Positions 15,537 through 22,883 of a stretch of 43,819 nucleotides of DNA are shown one piece after another. Positions within the stretch are counted from its first letter, which is position 1; each line of letters opens with the position of its first letter. The notes below the pieces were generated by a model that was not told the origin of the DNA, made no database searches, and saw only the letters and a list, made by a program, of their open reading frames with translations. Both the position numbers and the translations under genes were made by a program. The stretch comes from a virus. The stretch covers positions 1 to 43,819 of the IMG/VR virus record IMGVR_UViG_3300027708_000126; one strand, given 5' to 3'.

Positions 15537-15993
15537 TTGGCCACTCTCCATCTAGTACTAGCATTGCAATAATAGCGTAGTTAGCCATGTCCAAGAATGA
15601 GTCACGTAGACTTTCGTGTTCTGGCTTTTTATTTGAATCAATTAAATTGTTAATACGTGCAAACTTATCCCACATACGAACACGAAGACCATTTAGAGGC
15701 CCTCCTGGGCTGTGTGCTATATTCTTTGGTCCGTAGTCTTTGTGCTTAGATAGCAACACGTGCTTAGCATGTTGAAACTTCTGTTGTACAGCCTCTTCAA
15801 ATTGTGCATTTGGATTAGCTTTACGTATTTGTTCTTGTGTAACTAGTGGCAGGCTTTGAAAAGTTCCTTTTGAAGGGATGCGACCTGGGTACATTCCCTC
15901 AACTATTTCTTCAAATTTAGCTTGACCTTCTGGTGTGTTCGGGTCAATCCCTAGTTCTTGCATTTGTGTAAAGATGTCTTTCATTTTTCCCAT
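15529..15993 (-). CDS. DUF1599 / nucleotide modification-associated domain 1 protein
   Basis: The second half carries the family signature: LSKHKDYGPKNI (82-92), GLRVRMWDKFARI (102-114), then E127, D131 and D135 in ESLRDSFLDMANYA. This is an all-alpha, MazG-like fold (Nmad1, DUF1599) predicted to act on nucleotides in phages that modify bases or control pools. The first 70 residues are an extra, family-variable region. Neighbours are recombination genes. Confidence 0.75.
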   Translation of the reverse strand: MGKMKDIFTQMQELGIDPNTPEGQAKFEEIVEGMYPGRIPSKGTFQSLPLVTQEQIRKANPNAQFEEAVQQKFQHAKHVLLSKHKDYGPKNIAHSPGGPLNGLRVRMWDKFARINNLIDSNKKPEHESLRDSFLDMANYAIIAMLVLDGEWPNE

Positions 15994-16442
15994 TATAGAT
16001 ATGCCTTTCTTGAATCGTTTGAACGCCGTGTAATTTCTCTTGAGACTAGCTGTAAGTCACGCTCGTGGTTAGTGAGTAGCATTTCAACTAGCTTACGATA
16101 AGCGTACTTCTCTTCGTAATCATTGTCAAGGTCCACTACATCTTGATGCACAGCAATCTCTGCCTTGACTGTGGTAACTCTTTCGCCTTTGACTGAAGCC
16201 CCCATGCGTTTAATTAGCATAGTATTCTCAAGGTAGTCTTTCTTCTTTAAAGCAGCACGTTCCTCCAGAATAGCTAAAGTGTGCTGCGAAGCAATATAGT
16301 CTGTCCATGCGGTTAGCTTTGTAAAAAGCTCCCCAATATCTTCGGAACCTATTGCTGTAATGTCTGAAGGTAAGTGAACTTGGTCAAAGCCTGGCTTTTT
16401 AAAAGTCAAACCCCAACCTTCAAACTTTTGTAATGCTGACAT
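15993..16442 (-). CDS. Conserved helical phage protein beside the Cas4-like nuclease (149 aa)
   Basis: The N-terminus (FEGWGLTFKKPGFDQVHLP) is compact. The rest is a long charged helix pair (ILEERAALKKKDYLEN, YEEKYAYRKLVEMLLTNHERD) typical of a coiled coil. It is joined by TAATG to both neighbours, so it may be a partner of the nuclease. No family recognised. Confidence 0.6.
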   Translation of the reverse strand: MSALQKFEGWGLTFKKPGFDQVHLPSDITAIGSEDIGELFTKLTAWTDYIASQHTLAILEERAALKKKDYLENTMLIKRMGASVKGERVTTVKAEIAVHQDVVDLDNDYEEKYAYRKLVEMLLTNHERDLQLVSREITRRSNDSRKAYL

Positions 16443-17311
16443 TACTCCTCCTTGTATGGTGCGCAGTCCTTACAGGTACCTGCTGGGTTGTTGTTACAGA
16501 CTGGTGCAATCTTGTCTTCTACAGACTTTACCACGGTTTCTGCAAGGTCAAATACATGGCGAACAAGCTCAAAGTCACGCTTGACTGAGAACTCCTTGTA
16601 GGATTGGTCTGCCTTTAACTCGTAAAGGAATACAATCTCGTTGATTGGCTCACCATCTTCGCCTACATACCCCATGCGGTTCATTAGCTCTAGATATACC
16701 TGACCCTGCAGGATGTGAGGGCCAAAAGGTTTACGAACTAATCCCCAAGCTTTCATGAAGTCTCCATTAGATTCCTGCATTAGAGAAGGAGCTTCATTAC
16801 GGATAGTTCCTGGACCAATTGATTTAATTTCAATCAGAGTGTCATTACCAATGCCTTTAATCCAACCGTCAGTGTGCCCTGCAATACGTAGGTCATTATC
16901 AATCAAAGTTACCTCACGATATTCCATGGTGTTTTTGTCGCACTGTGGGCACTTAACTGGTCCAGTACCAAATAGGCTAAATAGACAGGAGGTACAGGTA
17001 AAGCGACCATGTAGTACACCCATCTCTTGGAACCAGTTCTGCCACTTAGCGTGAATGGCATGGCCCTCATCAAAGATAGACTGCAAGCGCAGGTTAGGCT
17101 TCTCAGCAATCTTGGTGTGCCCGCTTAGTAGGAAATAGGATGCACGACGACAGAAGCTAGGTTTAATAATTTCTGATGGGTGCAGCACGGTTGTGCTTCG
17201 GTCTCCTACTGGACGCTTTTGTAGGTGACGCTCTAGGTCACCCAGCAAACGAGATGGGGCCTTCTTAGCATCAAGGAACTTCCATAGGTCCGACTTATTT
17301 GTAACGCTCAT
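16442..17311 (-). CDS. Cas4/RecB-family exonuclease with zinc insertion
   Basis: PD-(D/E)XK nuclease of the Cas4 kind. C54 (FCRRASYFLLSG) plus C272, C280 and C283 (VCNNNPAGTCKDC) form the iron-sulfur cluster site; the active site is H146/D148 in GHTDGW, then E161 and K163 in LIEIKS, and QGQVYLELM matches the Q-x3-Y motif. An inserted zinc ribbon (C106, C109, C121, C124) sits before the active site. It should resect DNA ends to give single strands for RecA. No CRISPR genes are present, so a replication/recombination role is favoured. Confidence 0.82.
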   Translation of the reverse strand: MSVTNKSDLWKFLDAKKAPSRLLGDLERHLQKRPVGDRSTTVLHPSEIIKPSFCRRASYFLLSGHTKIAEKPNLRLQSIFDEGHAIHAKWQNWFQEMGVLHGRFTCTSCLFSLFGTGPVKCPQCDKNTMEYREVTLIDNDLRIAGHTDGWIKGIGNDTLIEIKSIGPGTIRNEAPSLMQESNGDFMKAWGLVRKPFGPHILQGQVYLELMNRMGYVGEDGEPINEIVFLYELKADQSYKEFSVKRDFELVRHVFDLAETVVKSVEDKIAPVCNNNPAGTCKDCAPYKEE

Positions 17312-17659
17312 TTATTTACCTTTCGTTTTTGACTGAAGAATATAGTCCTTCAGGGTCATGCTAGCTTTATGTTGTCGTTGCCACTTGCGTACAAGTGCGT
17401 TTCTTTCACGGTGACTTAGGCCTCCCCAAATTCCGTGACTTTCATCTGAGTCTACTGCATACCACAGACATTTATTTCTAACAGGACAAGGAGCAGTCTC
17501 AGCTGTTCCTAGACAGTACTCCTTTGCCTTGTCTGCAGTTTCCTTATAAAGAACTTTATCTCTTGGTGGAAAAAATATATCAGGGTTAGGTAGATTTAAG
17601 CAAGCTGAGTCATCCATCCATGACACATCTTTTTGTCCGTAAAGACTATTCAGGTCCAT
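17312..17659 (-). CDS. whiB: WhiB-like protein with extended cysteine spacing (115 aa)
   Basis: MDDSAC, DIFFPPR, CPVRNKCLWYAVD and GIWGGLSHRER are standard WhiB landmarks. The cluster cysteines are C20, C49, C58 and C64. Between C49 and C58 there are eight residues (LGTAETAP) where WhiB proteins normally have two (CxxC), so the loop around the iron-sulfur cluster is enlarged. Codon and base use are like the neighbours. It lies between two nuclease genes and overlaps the upstream one by 14 bases. Likely controls phage or host promoters through the primary sigma factor. Confidence 0.88.
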   Translation of the reverse strand: MDLNSLYGQKDVSWMDDSACLNLPNPDIFFPPRDKVLYKETADKAKEYCLGTAETAPCPVRNKCLWYAVDSDESHGIWGGLSHRERNALVRKWQRQHKASMTLKDYILQSKTKGK

Positions 17660-17966
17660 GAAGTTTATCCCACAGTTCTAAGAAGTCAGTCTCCATAAGA
17701 ATGACATAGTCTTCGCCATCTAGATGAATACCAAAAACAGGTAGTCGCCCATCCATAATGGCTTCATTTGTAATCTTTTTTAGTTCCTTTGAACTGATTG
17801 TTTTGCTTAGCTTGCCTGTCCACTTATGTTCTATAAGAAGTGTAGTGCTTCTAACATCTCCTTTACGGGACCAGAAGGCCCCAGAAGCAGCAGTGGTTTG
17901 CCCTCCGACTGCCTTGGCGAGACGCTTCTCGTGCTTCTGAGACTGCTTCTGTCCTTCGCTTTTCAC
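17646..17966 (-). CDS. Small PD-(D/E)XK nuclease, Holliday-junction-resolvase-like
   Basis: The order KHEKRLAKAVGG (11-22), GAFWSRKGDVR (29-39) and LLIEHKWT matches the archaeal Hjc-type resolvase pattern: helix glutamate, GD, then E-x-K. At 106 residues it is close to a minimal nuclease domain. GTG start overlapping the RecA stop as GTGA. Together with RuvC-like and Cas4-like genes it makes a third DNA-processing nuclease near recA. Confidence 0.65.
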   Translation of the reverse strand: MKSEGQKQSQKHEKRLAKAVGGQTTAASGAFWSRKGDVRSTTLLIEHKWTGKLSKTISSKELKKITNEAIMDGRLPVFGIHLDGEDYVILMETDFLELWDKLHGPE

Positions 17967-19009
17967 TCTTCCGATACTCCTACAAAGGAATCTGGAGTGG
18001 AAAGTACCTTCTGGCGCAGCTCTTCAAAGAAGTCTGGTTCTTCTCTAAGTGAGTTAACCAGGTTTTCCTGACCCTGCCACTTGCGTTCGCCGTAATAAAT
18101 CCAACCACCCTTGCGGTCTACTATCTGCTTTACAATAGCCATGGCTGCAACTTCTTTAGAAGTGTCATAGTCTCCTGCTTCATAAATGCTGTGGCTAGCA
18201 AAGTAGTAATCAATATAGGCAACCTGTGATGGTGGGGCTGTCTTGTTCTTTAGATTACGAATCTTGATACGCTGTCCTACACGCGTTTTGTTTACGCCTG
18301 TACCTGCTTCAATCCATTCGTCACGACGAACCTCAGAGCGAGTAAAGTATGCGTAGTCTTTACCTTGACCACCTGGAGTAGTGCGTGGGTCTCCATGCAT
18401 TACACCAATCTTCATGCGGTACTGATTGATAATGATGCCTAGAATAGGTCGCTCGTTCTCAACAAGGCTGCGTTTCATAGCAGCTCCAGCTTTACGGAAG
18501 AACTTGTTAGTGATTAGAGCTCCACGACCAACGGTCATTTCATCCATGCTCTTTTCATCTTCTGGCCCAGGAACTAGGGCAGGAAGAGAATCAATAACGA
18601 TAGCGTCAACTGACTTTGATTCAGCAAAAGCAAGAACCGCATCATAAGCTTCCTCCATAATATTAGTTTCAATTACAATGACTCGGGAGATGTCCACCCC
18701 ACACATTGCAGCGTACTCAGGTACCCACTGCTCAGCGGCTACCCAAACAGCAGTAAACTCAGGGTCTAGTGCTTGGTTTGCGGCAATGGTTTTGAGAGCA
18801 ATCGCTGTCTTACCATGCGACGGCTCACCCACGAGCTCGTTCCACTGGTTAGTAGGAAAGCCACCACCCAGAATGTAATCAAAAGTAGTAGAACCAGTAG
18901 TAACACGTTGAATGAGGTCACTTCTAATATCCTCTCCTAGAACAACAACGTTTTCTCCAAAGCGCTTATTAATCTGCGCCATAATCTTTCGGGCTTCAGC
19001 ATTAATCAT
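17963..19009 (-). CDS. recA: RecA recombinase
   Basis: Walker A is GEPSHGKT at 61-68 and Walker B is AIVIDSLPAL. NQYRMKIGVMHGDPRTTPGG corresponds to the L2 DNA-binding loop region (NQ.R.KIGV.FG.P..TPGG). The 348-residue length is typical of RecA. The start at 19009 is chosen because GAAGGAC precedes MINAEARKIM at normal spacing; a 20-residue longer frame upstream runs across the small membrane gene and lacks RecA similarity. It shares a four-base overlap with the Hjc-like gene, so recombinase and nuclease should be made together. Confidence 0.92.
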   Translation of the reverse strand: MINAEARKIMAQINKRFGENVVVLGEDIRSDLIQRVTTGSTTFDYILGGGFPTNQWNELVGEPSHGKTAIALKTIAANQALDPEFTAVWVAAEQWVPEYAAMCGVDISRVIVIETNIMEEAYDAVLAFAESKSVDAIVIDSLPALVPGPEDEKSMDEMTVGRGALITNKFFRKAGAAMKRSLVENERPILGIIINQYRMKIGVMHGDPRTTPGGQGKDYAYFTRSEVRRDEWIEAGTGVNKTRVGQRIKIRNLKNKTAPPSQVAYIDYYFASHSIYEAGDYDTSKEVAAMAIVKQIVDRKGGWIYYGERKWQGQENLVNSLREEPDFFEELRQKVLSTPDSFVGVSEE

Positions 19010-19139
19010 TTTGGTCCTTCTTTCGTAGTTCGTTTCGTAGTCGTTCGTTAGTTGCAATAGACCATACAAGTCCTATACCCAGTATTACAATAATGGCGGT
19101 AAGCATTACTGCGCCAAAAACATCTTCAATGCTATACAC
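19002..19139 (-). CDS. Small single-span membrane protein (45 aa), GTG start
   Basis: GTG at 19137-19139, seven bases after TTGGAG and overlapping the upstream TAG as GTGTAG, gives YSIEDVFGAV, then the hydrophobic MLTAIIVILGIGLVWSIA span and a charged, probably cytoplasmic tail. A longer in-frame ATG exists at 19187 but would overlap the upstream gene by over 50 bases, so the GTG is preferred. Overlaps the recA start by 8 bases. Confidence 0.55.
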   Translation of the reverse strand: MYSIEDVFGAVMLTAIIVILGIGLVWSIATNERLRNELRKKDQND

Positions 19140-19332
19140 GTGAGTTCTCCAAGACATCATAGACAGATAGCCAAGTAGCATTGCCACTTACGTCATGAGC
19201 CCAGAAGCCTGCAATGTCATTACGTTTCTCTAGGATTCCATAAGACACAAGAGTGTCAGTCATTGCTGTACGTGCTTGAATCCATGCCTGTTCTTTAATT
19301 GATTCGATTTGTGATGTGGTTAGTGATTCCAT
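19132..19332 (-). CDS. Unrecognised small protein (66 aa)
   Basis: Helical N-terminus (TTSQIESIKEQAWIQARTAM) and a C-terminal part, IAGFWAHDVSGNATWLSVYD, that looks beta-rich. AAGGAA lies seven bases before the ATG. No family recognised. Confidence 0.55.
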   Translation of the reverse strand: MESLTTSQIESIKEQAWIQARTAMTDTLVSYGILEKRNDIAGFWAHDVSGNATWLSVYDVLENSRV

Positions 19333-19354
19333 TTGTATTCCTTTCGTTTATTTG

Positions 19355-19756
19355 TTATAACTTTTGTCCGTTGGGTCCGTAGCCGTCTGGCATTGGATTA
19401 AACCCACTGGTTCCGCTGTTACCGTGCGCTGGTTTCGCCGCTCCTTGAACGTGTGCACCAGCGAGGCCACCGAAACGTGAACCAGATTGTTGTACGGGAT
19501 AGCCGCAGTCGTAACAACGGAGTGCCGTTTGAGCTGAAGCAGAAAAGTAATTGCCCGACCCGCAGTCAGGGCAAGAAGCGCTTTGTTTAGCAGATTGCGC
19601 TTTGGTTTGGTCAACTTGTGGTTGAAACGAAGGCATCGCCTGCATTGGTTGCAGAGAAGGAGGCATGGCAGGGCTAGGGTCTGGTCTCCCCTGTTGTGCA
19701 GGTGGTTGGCCAATTTGTTGAGCTAGTTTTTCTGCCCACCAATTTGCATTGTTCAT
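19355..19756 (-). CDS. Zinc-ribbon protein with disordered flanks (133 aa)
   Basis: A proline/glutamine-rich N-terminal 55 residues lead into C62-x2-C65 (SCPDCGSGNYF) and C81-x2-C84 (RCYDCGYPVQQSG), a classic zinc ribbon; the tail is glycine-rich. Proteins of this layout are common in actinophages next to recA. Likely binds nucleic acid or a replication partner. Overlaps the upstream micro-protein by four bases. Confidence 0.7.
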   Translation of the reverse strand: MNNANWWAEKLAQQIGQPPAQQGRPDPSPAMPPSLQPMQAMPSFQPQVDQTKAQSAKQSASCPDCGSGNYFSASAQTALRCYDCGYPVQQSGSRFGGLAGAHVQGAAKPAHGNSGTSGFNPMPDGYGPNGQKL

Positions 19757-19830
19757 TTATCGGCTCCTTGAATTAACGCTGCCAGTGCTAACCCCATAAA
19801 AAGTATCCACCAAAATGTTACAAAGCTCAT
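19753..19830 (-). CDS. Membrane micro-protein (25 aa)
   Basis: ATG at 19828-19830 overlaps the upstream TGA, and its own TGA overlaps the next ATG. The product (MSFVTFWWILFMGLALAALI plus five residues) is essentially one transmembrane helix with an aromatic start. Perfect fit between two coupled genes is the main support. Confidence 0.5.
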   Translation of the reverse strand: MSFVTFWWILFMGLALAALIQGADK

Positions 19831-19967
19831 TTTAGTAGTCCTTCTGGAAGAGTTACGCTACAGTCGGGATGTACCCAACCCTCACTAAACTCATCGTACA
19901 CTATTTCTTCTCCTACTGCAATAGCGTTAAGGCACGCCTTGCATTCTCCTTTAAACTTAGACTTCAT
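19827..19967 (-). CDS. Small CCHC zinc-finger protein (46 aa)
   Basis: C9-x2-C12 (GECKACL) with H33-x2-C36 (WVHPDC) gives a compact zinc-binding module resembling the minimal PARP-type or LIM-like finger often seen in phage micro-proteins. ATG at 19965-19967 overlaps the upstream stop as ATGA. Binding partner unknown. Confidence 0.6.
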   Translation of the reverse strand: MKSKFKGECKACLNAIAVGEEIVYDEFSEGWVHPDCSVTLPEGLLK

Positions 19968-20242
19968 CGTGTCTCCTCTACTGTCACTGTTGGTTCTACA
20001 AACTCAAACTCGGTTCGTACACCATTCTTTTCACAGTGTTCTTTCCAGTCTAATACGACATCTACTTGATATTCAAACCAGGAAGTCCATTTAAACGCTT
20101 GCCATTCTCCTACACGGTCATCACCTGGAAACCAGGCGTCTAGGTATTTAACAGCAATAAAGTATGTAAAAGGCTTCTTCTTATTACGTCGAGTAAAGGT
20201 CGCACCGTCTGGAAGAGTAGCTGTATGAAAGAACGTGCTCAT
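19964..20242 (-). CDS. Aromatic-rich unknown protein (92 aa)
   Basis: Beta-rich appearance with many aromatic residues (YLDAWFPGDDRVGEWQAFKW). No known motif. Overlaps neighbours by four bases on both sides. Confidence 0.6.
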   Translation of the reverse strand: MSTFFHTATLPDGATFTRRNKKKPFTYFIAVKYLDAWFPGDDRVGEWQAFKWTSWFEYQVDVVLDWKEHCEKNGVRTEFEFVEPTVTVEETR

Positions 20243-20655
20243 CGTTTTTTCTTTCTCTTAGGAACTTCAAGCAATCCCATATCAACTAGCTGCGACACAG
20301 ACCCCAGTAGTGCAGAGACTGCCAACTTTGTCATCATGTTTTTGCTATCCCACCAAATATCATCAGGAAGGTCTTGTAATTCTTTTGGAGCTTGGCTTCT
20401 TTGATACTCCGTTGCTCCTTCAGCTAAAGCGTGAGCATGAGCATAAAGCATAGGTACCAGGTAGGAAATCTTTTCTGTACGCTTGTCGCTTTCTTCTTCT
20501 TCTTTTTCTGCTATCTCATCGCTAATGGCACTGCAGCCAAGGATGACGCTTAGCTCGTGACCGTTCTGTACTTGAGAGTCTAAAATAAACCCACGAAGTC
20601 TTGCAGTAACTTCCGCAATGCTGAGATTATTCTTTTTCTTTTTCTTACGTATCAT
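20239..20655 (-). CDS. Unrecognised helical protein (138 aa)
   Basis: Lysine-run at both ends (MIRKKKKKNN and KRKKKR), helical core with ELSVILGCSAISDEIAEKEEEE. The middle PKELQDLPDDIWWDSKNMM and C-terminal helix recall small regulatory proteins, but no family can be named. Confidence 0.6.
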   Translation of the reverse strand: MIRKKKKKNNLSIAEVTARLRGFILDSQVQNGHELSVILGCSAISDEIAEKEEEESDKRTEKISYLVPMLYAHAHALAEGATEYQRSQAPKELQDLPDDIWWDSKNMMTKLAVSALLGSVSQLVDMGLLEVPKRKKKR

Positions 20656-20798
20656 GGGTGAACCTCACAGTTTGTAATGGCTTCGTTCTCTGTAGTGTAT
20701 TGGTCCCAGCAGTTTTTGGGTTGTTGGAGGAGGTTAAAGATAACCACGCCAAGCATTAATGCTACTGATATCAAAAGAAGAATAACTTTATATGGCAT
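20652..20798 (-). CDS. Small membrane-anchored protein with two cysteines (48 aa)
   Basis: ATG at 20796-20798 shares a base with the polymerase TAA. The product has MPYKVILLLISVALMLGVVI as a transmembrane or signal-anchor helix, then NCWDQYTTENEAITNCEV, two cysteines 14 residues apart that could form a disulfide outside the membrane. Its TGA overlaps the next ATG. Phage superinfection-exclusion or lysis micro-proteins can look like this, but that is only a guess. Confidence 0.6.
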   Translation of the reverse strand: MPYKVILLLISVALMLGVVIFNLLQQPKNCWDQYTTENEAITNCEVHP

Positions 20799-22801
20799 TA
20801 CTTTGCTTCACCCCATTTATCTACAATCTTTACATCGGCAATTAAGGGTACAGTCATTGCTTTAAGAGTAATCCCCTCCATTGATTTGCGAATAGCCTCT
20901 GCTGCTTCTACAGCGCGGTCTTCGGGAGCAATAGTAACAAGTTCGTCATGCACGGTTAGAACAACATTGATGTCAGGCTCATTAATGAAACAAGAATGCG
21001 CACGAACCAAAGCCAACTTCATGATGTCAGCAGCTGAGCCCTGAATCATAGTGTTGAAAGCCTGACGTTCTGCACGAGCTAAAAGACCTCTGTCTTGAAG
21101 TTTAAGGTCAGGTATATAGCGACGTCGACCGAACAGTGTTTCAACAAAAGGTATTGGTCCAGACTCTTTGGCTTGACGGACAACTTTAGCTTTGTATTTA
21201 GGAATAGATGAGAACTCTTTTTCAAATCGAGCAAGCAAGTCCTTTGCTTCCTTTACCGAACAGCCAATGCTTGCAGCAATCTTGTCAGGACCTACACCGT
21301 AGGAGATTGCTAGAACAAGAACCTTACCTGCTTGACGGTTTACATTCATACGGTCACCGATGGTGGTGTATATGTCGCCGCCTGTGCGATAGTTCTCCAT
21401 AAGAATTGGGTCTGCAGAGAAGGACGCAATAACACGCGGTTCAATCTGGGAATAGTCAGCAACAACTAACTTATGTCCTGGAGGTGCAACAAACAGGTTA
21501 CGAACAAGTTTGCCGTAGTCTCCAGATGAAGGGATGTTCTGTAGGTTTGGCTCGGATGAAGAGAAGCGACCTGTTTCAGCACCATGGCTTTTAAAGTTAG
21601 TGTGGACTCGGCCATTGATAAGGAGGCTATCACGCTGTACTAAAGTCTTCTTACCGTTTGTCTCTCGCTCTACCATCCCCCCTGCATAAGGAGTGACGTA
21701 AGTAGTCATCAACTTGTTCAAGTCCTGGTATTCCAGAAGGGCATCGACAAGGTCATCTTTGCCACGATAGTATTCCAGAGCCTCTGCTGAGCAGGAGAAA
21801 TGAGAAGCAGTAAGTTCTTCTCCAGCTTTTTGTGCTTCAAATCCTTTGGTAGTTAAGACGTTCTTAAACTTGGTATTAGGAACAAGGCGTGGCTTACCTC
21901 CTTCAGTTTGAGGAGTAAACAAAAGCTTCTGCTTTGCTGGGACTGAGTTGATGGCAAACGCTTCTCCTGCAATACGAAACGCCTTAGCCTTGGCCTCTTC
22001 TTTGTCTTCGCCAATCTTGGCGTCAAGGTTACCTAGCTCTTCCATGTCAATGTACGCACCAGTAAGCTCCATGTCACATAAAGCAGCAGTCACGTCCATC
22101 TCGAGTTTCCAAACCTTGTTTAGGTTCCCAGTAATCTTTGGAGCCAAAGACTTGTATAACTTCCAGGTGACCTCAGCGTCTATGCCTGAGTATTTTGCTA
22201 CGTCAGAGAAGGAGTGTAAGGCAACATTTTCTCCTACACCTTTTTCTACATCAATGTTTAGTTCACGCTTGACGCAAGCAGCTAGATTTAATGCGTTCTT
22301 GTTTAGGTTGTTTATTACAAATGACGCGGTTAGTGTGTCAAAGTATGGCTTTGATGGAACTTGTCCACCGTAGTATTTGGCTACAGATTTAAGGTCAAAC
22401 TTTGCATTGTGTGCAATCTTTAACTTGTCGCTAAACATCAATGGTTTAATTGCTGCAAATACCTGCGCTGGAGTTAGCTGGGAGGGTGCCTCGCCAAACA
22501 TAGCTACCCACTTACGCATATCTTTTGAGTAATGTGAGTCAAGAATTGGCTTGCCTTCTTCAACACGGCGTTGGCCCTGTAGTAGTAGTGGCTTCTCCCA
22601 AGATTCAAACTCACCATTAGGGTGACCCATAGGAATAACGTCGACACGGTCGTCAGTAGCAAAAGAAATCCAACAGACATCGTTGATGACTGGGTATAGG
22701 CGATTCTCTCCAATGGTTTCTGTGTCCCATGCAAAAGAATCTACTTTGGAGTAGTACTCTACAAAGTCTTTGAGTTGTTGCTCAGTAGTAATAATGTTCA
22801 T
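20798..22801 (-). CDS. polA: Family A DNA polymerase with 3'-5' exonuclease
   Basis: The exonuclease domain has D26/E28 (AWDTETIG), HNAKFDL (131-137) and YSGIDAEVTW (204-213). Polymerase motif A is VVADYSQIEPR with D449; motif B is R489-QAG-K493-VLVLAIS-YG; motif C is VHDELV with H618/D619. No 5'-3' exonuclease domain, as usual for phage enzymes of 650-700 residues. The residue equivalent to Escherichia coli F762 is L497. It is the main replicative polymerase of this phage. A long hairpin precedes its start (22821-22872), and the ribosome-binding site is AAAGGGG five bases before the ATG. Confidence 0.95.
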   Translation of the reverse strand: MNIITTEQQLKDFVEYYSKVDSFAWDTETIGENRLYPVINDVCWISFATDDRVDVIPMGHPNGEFESWEKPLLLQGQRRVEEGKPILDSHYSKDMRKWVAMFGEAPSQLTPAQVFAAIKPLMFSDKLKIAHNAKFDLKSVAKYYGGQVPSKPYFDTLTASFVINNLNKNALNLAACVKRELNIDVEKGVGENVALHSFSDVAKYSGIDAEVTWKLYKSLAPKITGNLNKVWKLEMDVTAALCDMELTGAYIDMEELGNLDAKIGEDKEEAKAKAFRIAGEAFAINSVPAKQKLLFTPQTEGGKPRLVPNTKFKNVLTTKGFEAQKAGEELTASHFSCSAEALEYYRGKDDLVDALLEYQDLNKLMTTYVTPYAGGMVERETNGKKTLVQRDSLLINGRVHTNFKSHGAETGRFSSSEPNLQNIPSSGDYGKLVRNLFVAPPGHKLVVADYSQIEPRVIASFSADPILMENYRTGGDIYTTIGDRMNVNRQAGKVLVLAISYGVGPDKIAASIGCSVKEAKDLLARFEKEFSSIPKYKAKVVRQAKESGPIPFVETLFGRRRYIPDLKLQDRGLLARAERQAFNTMIQGSAADIMKLALVRAHSCFINEPDINVVLTVHDELVTIAPEDRAVEAAEAIRKSMEGITLKAMTVPLIADVKIVDKWGEAK

Positions 22802-22820
22802 TGTTGCCCCTTTAGAGATA

Positions 22821-22872
22821 AGTATAGGGAGCCAGGAACGAAAGGGGGAGGAAAGTCCTGGCTCCCTATACT
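22821..22872 (-). promoter_or_regulatory. 17-bp perfect hairpin in the polymerase leader, possible translational operator
   Basis: Minus-strand AGTATAGGGAGCCAGGA (22872-22856) pairs perfectly with TCCTGGCTCCCTATACT (22837-22821) around an 18-base pyrimidine-rich loop. It lies between the stop of the SSB candidate and the polymerase ATG. No U-run follows, so it is not a standard terminator. The loop contains CCCCTTT, an exact complement of the polymerase ribosome-binding site AAAGGGG at 22807-22813. RNA structure, processing and repressor binding are all possible. Confidence 0.65.
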
Positions 22873-22883
22873 AGATGAGTTGG

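Noticed and set aside
22821-22872. Reading the 17-bp hairpin as an intrinsic terminator
   Set aside because: No U-run follows in either direction, and the replication operon must continue into the polymerase gene.
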